DNA of 64,000 bases from CAYNST01 sp964546435 (GCA_964546435.1 CAZJKJ010000006.1:26694-90693), one strand, 5' to 3'; positions 43,250 through 52,885 are shown, counted from the stretch's first letter. Numbers and translations: made by a program. Notes: generated by a model from the sequence alone, not told the origin.

Positions 43250-44092
43250 TCAAACCCCGACACAGATCTTCCCCGTCAGCGGATCAACACAGACCTGAAT
43301 GTCCGCCGCAAAAAGCCGTTGCACCAGCGCCTGATCCAGCACCTGAGCCACCGGGCCAATGGCTTCGCAGCGGCCTTCATTCAGGGCCAGCAGCGTGGTG
43401 GCGTAGTTGGCGACCACGGCCAGATCATGTTCCACCAGCAGTACGCCGACATCGCCCTGAGCCGCAAACTGTTGGATGGCGCCCATGAGCTGCTGCTTGT
43501 GACCCAGATCCAGGGAACTGGTGGGTTCGTCCAGAATCAGCAGGCGCGGGCTGGCGTCTTCCGGGCGCCAGATCTGGGTGAGCACACGGGCCAGCTGGGT
43601 GCGCTGTTTCTCGCCGCCGGACAGATGGGTGTACCACTGCTCACTCAGATGGGTGATGTCCATCAACGCCATGGCCGCCGTGACCACCTCGGCATCCGCC
43701 CGACGTCCGCTGCTGTGGGGCGTTCGGCCGAGGGCAATCACTTCGCGCACGGTGTAGGGAAAGTTGAGCAGGCTGGTCTGGGGCAGAATGGCCAGGTGGC
43801 GGGCTTTCTGGGTGAGTGTCCAGTGTTCCAGCCGCTGCCCGGCAAAGTGGATACTGCCGGCTGCGGGCATGAGTTCGGCGGTCAGGGTTTGCAGCAGGGT
43901 GGTCTTGCCGGCGCCATTGGGGCCGATGACCGCGAGAATTTCACCGCCACGCAGGGTAAAACTGATGTCGCTCAAGCGGTCAACCCCGTCGCGCGCCACG
44001 CGCAACCGGTCGACCTGCAGAAGTTCAGGGCGAGCCGGATGTTCAGGACAAACCGGATGTTCAGGACGAACCGGATGTTTATGACAAGCCAT
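43250..44092 (-). CDS. btuD: Cobalamin ABC transporter ATP-binding protein BtuD
   Basis: 280 residues, FecE/BtuD-type ATPase: Walker A GPNGAGKT, signature LSGGEKQR, Walker B LLILDEPTS, H-loop VEHDL. It powers BtuC-mediated vitamin B12 import. The ATG overlaps the btuC stop. Residues ~6-23 are a tandem HPVRPE-type hexapeptide repeat absent from typical BtuD; the ATPase domain proper begins at about residue 24. Heme or siderophore transport is an alternative, but the operon context favours B12. Confidence 0.9.
   Translation of the reverse strand: MACHKHPVRPEHPVCPEHPARPELLQVDRLRVARDGVDRLSDISFTLRGGEILAVIGPNGAGKTTLLQTLTAELMPAAGSIHFAGQRLEHWTLTQKARHLAILPQTSLLNFPYTVREVIALGRTPHSSGRRADAEVVTAAMALMDITHLSEQWYTHLSGGEKQRTQLARVLTQIWRPEDASPRLLILDEPTSSLDLGHKQQLMGAIQQFAAQGDVGVLLVEHDLAVVANYATTLLALNEGRCEAIGPVAQVLDQALVQRLFAADIQVCVDPLTGKICVGV
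44024..44077 (-). repeat. Three 18-bp tandem repeats at the start of btuD
   Basis: Near-identical 18-bp units on the minus strand (CATCCGGTTCGTCCTGAA type) at 44060-44077, 44042-44059 and 44024-44041. They encode HPVRPE, HPVCPE and HPARPE. They begin directly after the btuC stop codon and keep the btuD frame. Confidence 0.9.
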
Positions 44093-45113
44093 AGTCGCGA
44101 CGCCTGCGCAGCAGTGAAATGAAAACCGGCGCGCCCAGCAGCGCGGTGAGCAGGCCGACCGGCAGCTCCGTTGGCGCCAGGAGCGTGCGTGCGGCGATGT
44201 CGGCGACCATCAGCAGAATGGCGCCGATGCAGGCACTCAGGGGAATCAGGAAGCGATGATCCGGCCCGGCCACCATGCGGACCATGTGGGGTACCACCAG
44301 GCCGACAAAGGAGATGCTGCCGGCCAGCGCCACCGACACCCCCACGCCCGCTGCGACGCTCACGATCACCAGCCGTTTGAGGCGGGCCACGGGAACGCCC
44401 AGATGGCGAGCCTCGGACTCGCCCAGCAGCAGTGCATTGAGCGCGCCGCTCTGGTGGTACAGCACGGCAAAGACGGCTGCCAGCACCACGAACAACAGCA
44501 GCACCCGGCGGGGCTCCGCGCCATCCAGCCCGCCCATGCGCCACAGGCTGATCTGCCGCAGCATCTGGTTGTCGGCCACGAACTCCAGAATGTTGGCCAG
44601 GCTTCCCGCCAGATAGGCAAAGGCGATGCCCGCCAGCAGCATGGTGGCCACCGAAGTGCCCGTGGGGCCGGAGGCGAGCCGGTAGACGAGGGTCACCACC
44701 AGCATGGCCCCGGCGAAGGCGCCGAGGGAGACCAGGGACAGACCCATCAGCGACCAGTGCAGATGATTGAGGGTGACGATCACCAGACTGGCGCCCGCCG
44801 CGGCGCCGGCACTGACTCCGATGAGGGACGGGTCCGCCAGAGGGTTGCGGAAGAGTCCCTGAGTGGCCGCGCCGCAAATCCCCAGGACGGCGCCCACCAG
44901 AGCGGCCAGAAGCGCCCGGGGCAGTCGCAGGGATTCGATGATCAGGCCGGTCTGCAGCTCCGCCGATCCCCCCAGCCAGCGCAGCAGTTCCGGCAGGGGA
45001 ATGGCGACCGCGCCGAACATGAGCGACAGCAGCAGGACCAGCAGCACCATGGCGAGACAGCCGCTGATCAATACCGGCCAGATGCGGTGCAGGGTCCGGG
45101 GCGTCACCCACAT
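44079..45113 (-). CDS. btuC: Cobalamin ABC transporter permease BtuC
   Basis: 344 residues, FecCD-family permease with about ten membrane helices: RLPRALLAALVGAVLGICGAATQGLFRNPLADPSLIGVSAGAAAG is compressed here only as its hallmark RLPR...NPLADP block. FVGLVVPHMVR and the coupling helix region are present. It forms the B12 import channel with BtuD. The stop is inside the btuD start region, and the start overlaps the end of cobQ by ten bases. Confidence 0.92.
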   Translation of the reverse strand: MWVTPRTLHRIWPVLISGCLAMVLLVLLLSLMFGAVAIPLPELLRWLGGSAELQTGLIIESLRLPRALLAALVGAVLGICGAATQGLFRNPLADPSLIGVSAGAAAGASLVIVTLNHLHWSLMGLSLVSLGAFAGAMLVVTLVYRLASGPTGTSVATMLLAGIAFAYLAGSLANILEFVADNQMLRQISLWRMGGLDGAEPRRVLLLFVVLAAVFAVLYHQSGALNALLLGESEARHLGVPVARLKRLVIVSVAAGVGVSVALAGSISFVGLVVPHMVRMVAGPDHRFLIPLSACIGAILLMVADIAARTLLAPTELPVGLLTALLGAPVFISLLRRRRDYGLS

Positions 45114-46594
45114 GGCGAGCGATCCTCGTGGAACCGGGTCAGGGCGTCCTGCAACCGGGCAAAATCCAGATGGGTTTCGAGGACATCGGCCAGGCGCTCC
45201 AGCTGCGCCTCACGCAGTGCCGGCAAATCGAAGGGCTGGGGATCTTCCAGTCCCGCCCAGCGCAACAGCAACCCCAGCGCCTCTGGCTGGTCCATGAGGC
45301 CGTGGCAGTAAGTGCCGAAGATCTGTCCGTCGGCGCTCAAGCACCCGTCGCGACGGCCATCGCTGAATTCGATGGGCGAGTCAGCAGGAGCCGAGTGGTC
45401 GATGGACTGCCCGTGATGGATCTCGTAACCCGTCAGCGGGGCGTCCTGATGCAGCAGCCGCAGGTTGCCGGTCACCCGTCTCAGGGTTTTGTCCGCCTTC
45501 AGTTCGGTGGTCAGGGGCAGCAGACCCAGGCCGGCGCTGACTCCAGCGGCGCCTTCAATGCCCAGCGGATCCGCAATATGCCCGCCGAGCATCTGCAGCC
45601 CGCCGCAGATGCCAATAACTTTGCCGCCATAACGCAGGTGGCGGGTGAGGGCGGCCGGCCAGCCGTGGTCTTGAAGAGTCGCCAGATCCGCCCGCACGTT
45701 TTTGCTGCCGGGCAGAATGATCAGATCGCAGGCCGGGGGACCCTGTTCCACCGCCGCCCAGTGCAGGTCCACCTGGGGGTGCAGGCGCAGGGCGTCGAAG
45801 TCGGTGTGATTACTGATACGGGGCAGGACCGGCACAACCACTTTGAAAGGACGGGCCGGGCGGTCGGCGCTTGATTCCGTGCTGATAGCATCTTCCGCAT
45901 CCAGATGGAATTGCCGCAACCAGGGCAGCACGCCCAGAACCGGTTTGCCGGTGCGTGTCTCCAGCCAGTCCAGCCCCGGCTGCAACAGGGCCAGATCGCC
46001 ACGAAAGCGGTTAATTACAAAGCCGATAATTCGCTGGCGCTCGGCGGGACTGAGCAATTCCAGAGTGCCGACCAGATGGGCGAAGACGCCGCCGCGATCG
46101 ATATCGGCGATCAGGATCACCGGACAATCCACCGCTTGAGCAAACCCCATGTTGGCGATATCGCCGGCGCGCAGGTTGATTTCTGCCGGGCTGCCCGCGC
46201 CTTCGATCACGATATCGTCGAACCGCTGACGCAGTCGCCCGAAGGATTCCAGCACCGCTGCCAGCGCACGGGGTTTGTAGGCGTGAAATTCCCGCGCCTG
46301 CATGTTCGTCAGGGCGCGGCCCTGGATGATGATCTGAGCACCGGTATCGCTGGCGGGTTTGATCAGCACCGGATTCATATCGGTATGAGGTGCCAGCCCG
46401 CAGGCCTGCGCCTGTACCGCCTGCGCCCGGCCGATCTCGCCGCCATCACTGGTCACGGCGCTGTTGAGCGCCATGTTCTGTGGCTTGAACGGTGCCACGC
46501 GGCGCCCCTGCCGGCGCAGCACGCGGCACAGACCCGCCACCAGCGTGCTTTTGCCGGCGTCGGACGTGGTGCCCTGCACCATGAGAATGGTCAT
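45104..46594 (-). CDS. cobQ: Cobyric acid synthase
   Basis: 496 residues. An N-terminal dethiobiotin-synthetase-like ATP domain (QGTTSDAGKSTLVAGLCR) and a C-terminal triad-type glutamine amidotransferase: the nucleophile Cys is in IGICGGLQMLG and the His in GTYCHGLMD. It amidates adenosylcobyrinic acid a,c-diamide to adenosylcobyric acid (CobQ/CbiP). With no corrin-ring genes in the window, it probably works on imported incomplete corrinoids. Overlaps btuC; 21 bases downstream of cobO. Confidence 0.93.
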   Translation of the reverse strand: MTILMVQGTTSDAGKSTLVAGLCRVLRRQGRRVAPFKPQNMALNSAVTSDGGEIGRAQAVQAQACGLAPHTDMNPVLIKPASDTGAQIIIQGRALTNMQAREFHAYKPRALAAVLESFGRLRQRFDDIVIEGAGSPAEINLRAGDIANMGFAQAVDCPVILIADIDRGGVFAHLVGTLELLSPAERQRIIGFVINRFRGDLALLQPGLDWLETRTGKPVLGVLPWLRQFHLDAEDAISTESSADRPARPFKVVVPVLPRISNHTDFDALRLHPQVDLHWAAVEQGPPACDLIILPGSKNVRADLATLQDHGWPAALTRHLRYGGKVIGICGGLQMLGGHIADPLGIEGAAGVSAGLGLLPLTTELKADKTLRRVTGNLRLLHQDAPLTGYEIHHGQSIDHSAPADSPIEFSDGRRDGCLSADGQIFGTYCHGLMDQPEALGLLLRWAGLEDPQPFDLPALREAQLERLADVLETHLDFARLQDALTRFHEDRSPCG

Positions 46595-46615
46595 GAGTTG
46601 CTCACCGGGTCGGCG

Positions 46616-47224
46616 TCAATAATCCACGCCGCGACGGGCTTTGATGCCCGCCTTGAAGGCGTGTTTGATGTCCTTGATCTCGGAAACCGTATCCATCGCC
46701 TCCCGCAACGCCGTGCCGCCGCCGCGTCCGGTGCAGACCACGCTCTGCTCCCGGGGGCGATTCTTCAGGGCCTGCACGACTTTCTGTTCGTCGAGATACC
46801 CGTAGGCGAGCATGTAAGTCATTTCATCGAGCACCACCAGGTCGATGGAAGGGTCCTGCAACAGCGGCTCGGCGTAGGCCCAGGTGCGCTCGGCGGCGGC
46901 GATGTCGCCACTGCGGTCCTGGGTATTCCAGGTGAAGCCCGTGCCCATCTGGTAAAAACGCACTTGAGGGCATTGTTCTCGCAGGTAGATCTCTTCGCCG
47001 GACAATTGCTTGCCCTTGATGAATTGCACCACAGCGACTTGCTGGCCATAGCCCAGCGCGCGCATCACCATGCCGAAGGCGGAACTGGATTTGCCCTTGC
47101 CGTTACCGGTCAACAATAGGGCGACGCCGCGCTCGGTGTCGGCCTCCTCAATGCGGGCGTCCACTTTCGCTTTCTGTTTTTCCATGGCGGCTTTGTGTTT
47201 GCTGTCCTGGTCATCTGCAGACAT
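46616..47224 (-). CDS. cobO: Cob(I)yrinic acid a,c-diamide adenosyltransferase
   Basis: 202 residues, CobA/CobO/BtuR-type. P-loop TGNGKGKSSSAFG, then FIKGKQLSGE, VLDEMTYML and the C-terminal AFKAGIKARRGVDY. It transfers the adenosyl group from ATP to the corrinoid cobalt. AGAGGATT precedes the ATG, and the gene lies 16 bases after btuB, within the riboswitch-led operon. Confidence 0.93.
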   Translation of the reverse strand: MSADDQDSKHKAAMEKQKAKVDARIEEADTERGVALLLTGNGKGKSSSAFGMVMRALGYGQQVAVVQFIKGKQLSGEEIYLREQCPQVRFYQMGTGFTWNTQDRSGDIAAAERTWAYAEPLLQDPSIDLVVLDEMTYMLAYGYLDEQKVVQALKNRPREQSVVCTGRGGGTALREAMDTVSEIKDIKHAFKAGIKARRGVDY

Positions 47225-47240
47225 CGTTGTAATCCTCTGT

Positions 47241-49091
47241 TTAAAACGTCAATTTGACGCCGCCGTGAGCGGCGCGGCCGGCGGTATGGTAGTCGACAAC
47301 TTCCTGGTACTGCGCGTCGAGGGCGTTTTCCAGGCGGGCCAGCAGGGTGACCCGTGGCGAGAGCTGGAACTGGGCGCTGATATCCAGCACTTGATAGTCA
47401 TCCAGCGGAACCCGCCCGACGCCGTAGACATCCGTCGTCGCATCCCGGGAAGTCCGCCAGTGCAGCAGTGCCCGCAGGCGTTCATCGGCGCTCACCAGAA
47501 TCGCCGAAAAGTTCAGCAGGTGGCGCGGGCGACGGGCGCGGGGCAGATCGTCGCTGTCGAGAGTGTCGTTGTAGGTGTAGTTGGCGGTGACGGTCAGCCA
47601 GGGTTGCAGCGGTGCTTCCAGAGACAGCTCACCGCCCCGGGAATGACTGACGCCGTGCCCTTGGAGATAGCCGGAAAAGCTCAACAGGTCGAAGTAGATT
47701 TCCCGATCGATACGCTGGTCGAAATACCCCAGCTGCACGCTGTAACCGGTGGCTGTGTAGAACTCGATGCCGAGGTCGTAGCCCTCGCTGGTTTCTTCAC
47801 GCAAGGTCATGTCTGCGGCGGGCGGGGTGACGCCCGGGCGGCGGTTGTAGAACAGCTCCGACAGGCTCGGCGCGCGAAAGCCGGTACCCCAGCTGGCGCG
47901 ATACTTCAGGCTGCGACCACTCTCGAGCGTCTGCACGTAAGCGGCCGACAGCCGGTGACTCAGATGCTCGCCAAAGTCTTCGTGATCATCGAACCGCAGG
48001 CCGACGGACACATAAAGCGCATCGGCATGGTTCGCCTGGAGTTCGGAAAACACCCCCAGGTGATCCCGGTCGCCGCGCTGGCCACTGTTGGCAATGATAT
48101 TTTCATTGCGGGCGTCGCCTCCCCACACCCAGGCAATGGCGCGCGAAAGGCGGGTGCTGCCGAGGTAGTCCAGCTTGCGGGTGTCGCCTTCGGTGTCGAA
48201 GGATAGCTCGCCCTCATCGATGTTCTGGCGCGCAACTTCCGTCCCCGACAGGGCGATCTGGTGCTGCCAGTTTTCCCCCTCATAGTGGCCGGAGAGCCGG
48301 GCGATGGACTGTTGGAACTCGGTGGCGCAGTCGATACTGCCGCAGGAATCGTAGTTGCTGGCGGCGTCGGTATGCCGAACCACCAGCTGGCCGCGCCAGG
48401 CGTCGCCGGCATTGAGTCCGAATTTGCCGTGGACCGTGGAATTCTCGTAGCCGTCGACCTCGCCCGTGGTGTCGGAGGCATGCGCGTTGAAGCCGTCGGT
48501 GGTGAAACGCTGGACGGAAAGATAGCTGTCGCCCCGGGCCGATCCGTTGGCGACAAAACCCTGCCAGCGGCGGGAGTTGAAGCGGCCGGCCGTCCCGGTA
48601 ACTTCACCGGCAAAGCCGCTGGCGGTGCGCGTGAAGATGTTCACCACTCCGCCCGCGTCGGCGCCGTAGATGAACCCCTGCGGCCCCCGCAGGATTTCCA
48701 CCCGTTCGATGTCGGCGCCGGCGCTCAGATGTTCAACCTGAGGACCCACCTGAGTGGCGGTGGGGTCGGCGGTGTTGACGCCGTCGATCATGACCAGCGT
48801 GCGGTGGCCATCTTCTCCACGAATCCGCAGGGCGGTCGCCTTGCCGGGACCGCCGGTATTGCTGACCGCGATGCCCGGCTGGGTGCGCAGCAGCTCCGCC
48901 ATGGTGGCATGGTTGCGCAGGGCGATTTCGGTTTGATCGAGCACGTTCACCGCCGCGCCGACTTCCCGCACAGAGGTTTCCACCCGGGAGGCGATGACCA
49001 GCACTTCTTCCAGTTGTGGCTGGGCAACTGCCAGCGCCGGGGTCAGTAAAGCCCCGGCCAGCCATAGTTCTTTTGACTCAAACAGTTTCAT
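47241..49091 (-). CDS. btuB: TonB-dependent vitamin B12 outer-membrane receptor BtuB
   Basis: 616 residues from ATG 49091, behind GAGGTCAC; the frame open to 49205 adds no signal and is ignored. Sec signal LAGALLTPALAVAQ. The plug domain has EVLVIASR (TonB box), LRTQPGIAVSNTGGPGKATALRIRG, TLVMIDGV and ILRGPQGFIYGADAGGVVNI. A 22-strand barrel follows, ending in F. The smaller barrel, Cbl operon position and leader riboswitch identify it as BtuB rather than a siderophore receptor. First gene of the cluster. Confidence 0.92.
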   Translation of the reverse strand: MKLFESKELWLAGALLTPALAVAQPQLEEVLVIASRVETSVREVGAAVNVLDQTEIALRNHATMAELLRTQPGIAVSNTGGPGKATALRIRGEDGHRTLVMIDGVNTADPTATQVGPQVEHLSAGADIERVEILRGPQGFIYGADAGGVVNIFTRTASGFAGEVTGTAGRFNSRRWQGFVANGSARGDSYLSVQRFTTDGFNAHASDTTGEVDGYENSTVHGKFGLNAGDAWRGQLVVRHTDAASNYDSCGSIDCATEFQQSIARLSGHYEGENWQHQIALSGTEVARQNIDEGELSFDTEGDTRKLDYLGSTRLSRAIAWVWGGDARNENIIANSGQRGDRDHLGVFSELQANHADALYVSVGLRFDDHEDFGEHLSHRLSAAYVQTLESGRSLKYRASWGTGFRAPSLSELFYNRRPGVTPPAADMTLREETSEGYDLGIEFYTATGYSVQLGYFDQRIDREIYFDLLSFSGYLQGHGVSHSRGGELSLEAPLQPWLTVTANYTYNDTLDSDDLPRARRPRHLLNFSAILVSADERLRALLHWRTSRDATTDVYGVGRVPLDDYQVLDISAQFQLSPRVTLLARLENALDAQYQEVVDYHTAGRAAHGGVKLTF

Positions 49092-49328
49092 TGTGACCTC
49101 AAAGCTGGTGCACCCCGAAAGGCGCAGAAATCTTGAGGCGATGCGATGCGACGCAGTTTGAATACAGCAATGCCGGTCCGACAGTTGCCGGTGTGCATGG
49201 CGCAAGCCTCAATAGCATTTGAGGGAGGCATCAGGGATGACAGGAACATCGAGACCGGGCCGTATGGCGGCCGGCGGGGAGGAACTGATCAATCCTGGAT
49301 GGTAGCCCTCCGCTCCATCAGTGAATCC

Positions 49329-49434
49329 GCTTAAGGCTGGTATCGGGCTCATACAGGGGCGAACCGTGTATTTACCGTTGCGGGGGCAGCGCTGGTCTTT
49401 CACCAGCTTCCCATTTAACAGAAGCACCTTAAGC
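49329..49434 (-). promoter_or_regulatory. Cobalamin (AdoCbl) riboswitch
   Basis: On the minus strand an 8-bp P1 stem pairs GCTTAAGG (5') with CCTTAAGC (3'). Inside are the family's conserved segments GGTGC, AAATGGGAAGCTGGTGAA, the core GCTGCCCCCGCAACGGTAAA, and the 3' B12-box-like GCCCGATACCAGCC. It lies about 240 bases upstream of btuB and should repress the operon when adenosylcobalamin is plentiful. The expression platform in 49092-49328 was not resolved; the promoter should be just past 49434. Confidence 0.93.
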
Positions 49435-49613
49435 AGCGCGCAAGTTAGTGACCGGGGCGGTGAATGTCAATGGCACGGGCCGGGTTTTGGGATTTTAGTA
49501 CCATCCGACGAGGTGAATGTCGTAGAAAAAAAGGAAGCAAGCCGGTGGCAGTCGTGATTTAATGCACGTTCGTTTCCCCTGACAAACACTCTTAACGGCA
49601 AAGGTTTTGATCC

Positions 49614-50165
49614 ATGTCTGGTGAGCAGGTTAGACAAGTGAACCCGTTCAGCAACCGCACCCCCCTGGCAACGCGAACATCGGGCGTCGCTGCCCCTGCC
49701 AGATCAACGTCAGCACCGTCTGCTCCCCTCGCGCCCGCCCAATCCGCAAACGGCAACAGCCGGACGCCCACCGCCCGGTCACGTCCCAAAGCGCTCATCG
49801 TGGAAGACTACGCACCCTGCATGGATGCCTACAAAATCGCGCTGGAAGATGTGCGGGATGTCGAGCTCTTCTTTGCCGATTGCGGCCAGGAGGCCATCGA
49901 CCTGATTCGGCAGCACAGCTTCGCCATTGTGATTACCGACCTGGGATTGCCGGATTATTCCGGCTATGAAGTCAAGGAAGAACACGCCCGCATCAAACCG
50001 CATGAAACTCCCCGCTACGTCCTGGTGACCGGCTACGACAGTGAAGAACAGCGCAAAAAAAGTCGCGATCTGGGCTTTGACGAACATATCGAAAAGCCCA
50101 TCTCCATCCTGCGACTGCTCAATCTCATCGACGACTGCACAGCCGATGGTGATCCCGCGGCGTAG
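49614..50165 (+). CDS. Single-domain response regulator with disordered N-terminus
   Basis: 183 residues. About 55 N-terminal residues rich in A, P, S and T are followed by a REC domain: acidic VEDY, phospho-acceptor Asp in ITDLGLPDYSG, Thr in LVTGYD, Lys in HIEKPI. There is no output domain, so it probably acts by protein contact. No kinase gene is adjacent. It is divergent from the btuB leader. The REC sequence resembles the receiver modules of hybrid or Legionella-type phosphorelay proteins. Confidence 0.85.
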   Translation: MSGEQVRQVNPFSNRTPLATRTSGVAAPARSTSAPSAPLAPAQSANGNSRTPTARSRPKALIVEDYAPCMDAYKIALEDVRDVELFFADCGQEAIDLIRQHSFAIVITDLGLPDYSGYEVKEEHARIKPHETPRYVLVTGYDSEEQRKKSRDLGFDEHIEKPISILRLLNLIDDCTADGDPAA

Positions 50166-50422
50166 CACCAATCTCAGGCTTTTCTAATCCTTTCTGCGCA
50201 TTTCCAGTGCGCTTTACGACGGGCGTCTCAGTCCAAATCATTAATCGAGATGGAGTTCTCAGATTGGCGCTAAACGCCTTTTTATGGCGTCTCGCATGAA
50301 TTACCGTCGCTAGTAGTGGAATTGACTATATAACAAAAAGAATGCTGCCGAACTTCCTTGATACCGTTTGCTAACGCTGCGGTGTCAGAGCGCCGGTGGC
50401 AGGCGCCGCGAGGTGGTTCGCA

Positions 50423-52885
50423 ATGAAGTACGCATGCCTGATCAGGTCTTTGGCGGCTGTGGGATGCCTTTGCTGGATTCTTGGAACTGCAGGGTGCGGG
50501 CAGAGCCCTGATGCCACCGCAACGGGGCCGCTGGAGGGGGAGGCAGTGTCTTCTTCCGGTGGACTGTCTTCTTCCGGTACGTTGTCCTCGTCCAGTACGT
50601 CGTCTTCTTCAAGCACATCCGCTTCTTCCAGTACATCGTCCTCGGCCGGCGGCAGCCCGGCGCCGGCAGGGGATGCCGCTGCGGGTGCGCTGCACTTTGC
50701 GGCGGAGTGCGCCAGCTGTCATCAGGTGACGGACGCCAATGTGGTGAAAAATCATAATCTGATGCAACTGGTGCAAATCATCGAGGTATCCATGCCGCTG
50801 CTGGATCCCAGCCGGTGCACCGGTAGTTGCGCACGGGATGTGGCGCTCTTTATCAGCCTGAACAACCCGCATTTCAATGCGGGCACGCCGGGGAGCAGCT
50901 CCGGGTCCGGCGGCGGGCTGGGGATCGTGACGCCAGCCCAGGGCGCGGTGGATGCGGCGCCGGTGGCGGTCCATCGGCTTAACCGGACCGAATACAACAA
51001 CACCGTGCGGGATTTGCTCGGCACCCGTCAGCGGCCGGCGGACCGCTTTCCGGAAGACGACTTCGGCTACGGGTTCAACAATATTGCCAAGGTGTTGAGC
51101 GTGTCCCTGACCCATGTGGAGCAGTATTACGCGGCTGCCGATGAGCTGGTGGAAGACGTGCTCGATCGGGCGCTGGCAGGCAGTCGGCAGCAGTTCGAGG
51201 CGGAAACCCTCAGTGGCACTGCCGTGTCTCCCCAGACGGGCCGGATGATGCTCAACCGCAATGGCTCCGCAGTGTTGCTGCGCCTGACTGTTGCGGCCGG
51301 TGGTATTCATCAGGTGCAGGTGCGGGCAGGACAGCAGGCGGGGGGCGAGCAGGCGGCGAATATGGCGGTGATCGTCGACGGCCTGGAAGTGGCCGTGCAG
51401 CCGGTCGTGGCGCCGGATTCCGCCATGGCGGTTTACCCCTTCACCATTGAACTTAGCTCGGGGCCCCACGATCTGGAATTCGAGTTCACCAACGACTACT
51501 GGGTCGAAGGTGTCGCCGACCGGAATCTGGTAATCGACTGGATCGCCGTTGAAAGCCTGACGGCGGCGGACCGCATTCTCGCATCCTGTGACCTGACCAG
51601 CGGCGCGGCCTGTCTGCGGCAGATGGTGACCGAGTTCGGGCTGCGGGCCTGGCGCCGGCCCCTCACCGCCGCCGAAGTGGACGAGCTGGTGGCGCTGCCC
51701 GGCGCCAGCGCCGGACAGGATCCGCGTACCGCGCTGGGACAGGTGCTGCGGGCCATGCTGCTGTCGCCGAACTTCCTGTTCCGGGCCGAGCTGGATGCCG
51801 ATCTGCACAGCGCCACGGCGCAACCCCTGAATGCCTATGAGCTGGCATCAAGGTTGTCCTACTTTCTGTGGAGCTCCATGCCGGATGCGCGCCTGTTCGA
51901 ACTGGCGGCCAGCGGGGCGCTTTTGAATGAGTCGACCCTGCGCAGCGAAACCCGGCGCATGCTGGAAGACCCCAGGGCGGACGCGCTGGTCGAGAACTTT
52001 GCGGTCCAGTGGCTGAAGTTCGACCAGGTGCTGGAAGCCAATCCCAATCTGGAGCGTTTTGCCGGTTTTGATGCGGCGCTGGTCGCCTCCATGCGGCAGG
52101 AATCGCGTCTGTTCATCAAAGAATGGCTGCGCAGCAACGCCTCCGTCAGCGAGTTGCTGACGGCCGATTACAGTTTTATCGATGGACGTCTGGCGCAGCA
52201 CTATGGTGTGCCCGGCATCACCGGCACGCAGTTCACTCGCCATACCTGGAGCGGCAGCCAGCGGCGCGGCATTCTCGGTCATGCCTCGGTGCTGACCGCC
52301 ACCTCCCATCCGTCCAACACCTCGCCGGTGCGCCGGGGGGTGTGGGCTTTGGAGAATCTGCTGTGCAAAGCACCGCCACCGCCGCCACCGGGCGTCGAGA
52401 ACATTGCCGATGATGGCTCGCTCGAAGGACTGACCACCCGGGAACGGTTTGAGATGCACCGGGATACCTCCACGGTGTGCTACTCCTGCCACTTCATGAT
52501 GGACCCCATCGGCTTCGGGCTGGAAAACTTCGACGCGGTCGGCCGCTGGCGCGACTTCGAAGGGGACAGCCCGGTGAATCCTGTGGGGGCATTGCCGGGC
52601 GGTCAGGCGTTTGAAGGGCCGCTGGAGCTGGGTCAGATCATGGCCGCATCCCCCGAGTTGCCTCTGTGTGTCGCCAAGCATCTGGCCACCTATGCACTGG
52701 GGCGAGGCGTGGACGCCTTTGCCGTGGAGTCCGACGAACAGGCGGTGGATTACCCGCTGGTCTACCACGTTTATCAACGCACCGCCGCCGGCGGCCACCG
52801 CATCCGCGACATGATTGAGGAGCTGGTGGTGAGCCCGGCATTCCGCCTGCGCCGCGGCGCCGAATCAGAGGGGGCCAGCTGGTGA
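50423..52885 (+). CDS. DUF1592 multidomain c-type-cytochrome-like lipoprotein with polyserine linker
   Basis: 820 residues from ATG 50423 (GAGGTGG upstream). Lipoprotein signal ILGTAGC, then a ~50-residue serine-rich linker and a heme-binding CASCH (C96, C99, H100) in a cytochrome c-like domain. Then come DUF1587 (NRTEYNNTVRDLLGT...FGYGFNNIAKVLSVS), a CBM-like insert (MAVIVDGLEVAV), DUF1595, DUF1592 (LASRLSYFLWSSMPD), DUF1588 (HPSNTSPVRRGVWALENLLC) and DUF1585. This architecture is common in Planctomycetes and Myxobacteria and sporadic in Gammaproteobacteria. Function unknown; extracytoplasmic redox on polymer surfaces is an inference. Coupled to the DUF1552 gene (GTGA). Confidence 0.88.
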   Translation: MKYACLIRSLAAVGCLCWILGTAGCGQSPDATATGPLEGEAVSSSGGLSSSGTLSSSSTSSSSSTSASSSTSSSAGGSPAPAGDAAAGALHFAAECASCHQVTDANVVKNHNLMQLVQIIEVSMPLLDPSRCTGSCARDVALFISLNNPHFNAGTPGSSSGSGGGLGIVTPAQGAVDAAPVAVHRLNRTEYNNTVRDLLGTRQRPADRFPEDDFGYGFNNIAKVLSVSLTHVEQYYAAADELVEDVLDRALAGSRQQFEAETLSGTAVSPQTGRMMLNRNGSAVLLRLTVAAGGIHQVQVRAGQQAGGEQAANMAVIVDGLEVAVQPVVAPDSAMAVYPFTIELSSGPHDLEFEFTNDYWVEGVADRNLVIDWIAVESLTAADRILASCDLTSGAACLRQMVTEFGLRAWRRPLTAAEVDELVALPGASAGQDPRTALGQVLRAMLLSPNFLFRAELDADLHSATAQPLNAYELASRLSYFLWSSMPDARLFELAASGALLNESTLRSETRRMLEDPRADALVENFAVQWLKFDQVLEANPNLERFAGFDAALVASMRQESRLFIKEWLRSNASVSELLTADYSFIDGRLAQHYGVPGITGTQFTRHTWSGSQRRGILGHASVLTATSHPSNTSPVRRGVWALENLLCKAPPPPPPGVENIADDGSLEGLTTRERFEMHRDTSTVCYSCHFMMDPIGFGLENFDAVGRWRDFEGDSPVNPVGALPGGQAFEGPLELGQIMAASPELPLCVAKHLATYALGRGVDAFAVESDEQAVDYPLVYHVYQRTAAGGHRIRDMIEELVVSPAFRLRRGAESEGASW

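Noticed and set aside
40987..44077. CRISPR-like array because of short repeats
   Set aside because: The repeats are contiguous, spacer-free and in-frame within two genes.
44256..45311. Plus-strand frame opposite btuC/cobQ
   Set aside because: Low-complexity Gln/His/Gly translation, a GC-skew shadow of well-supported genes.
49209..49427. Small minus-strand gene upstream of btuB
   Set aside because: This is the cobalamin riboswitch RNA read as if it were coding.
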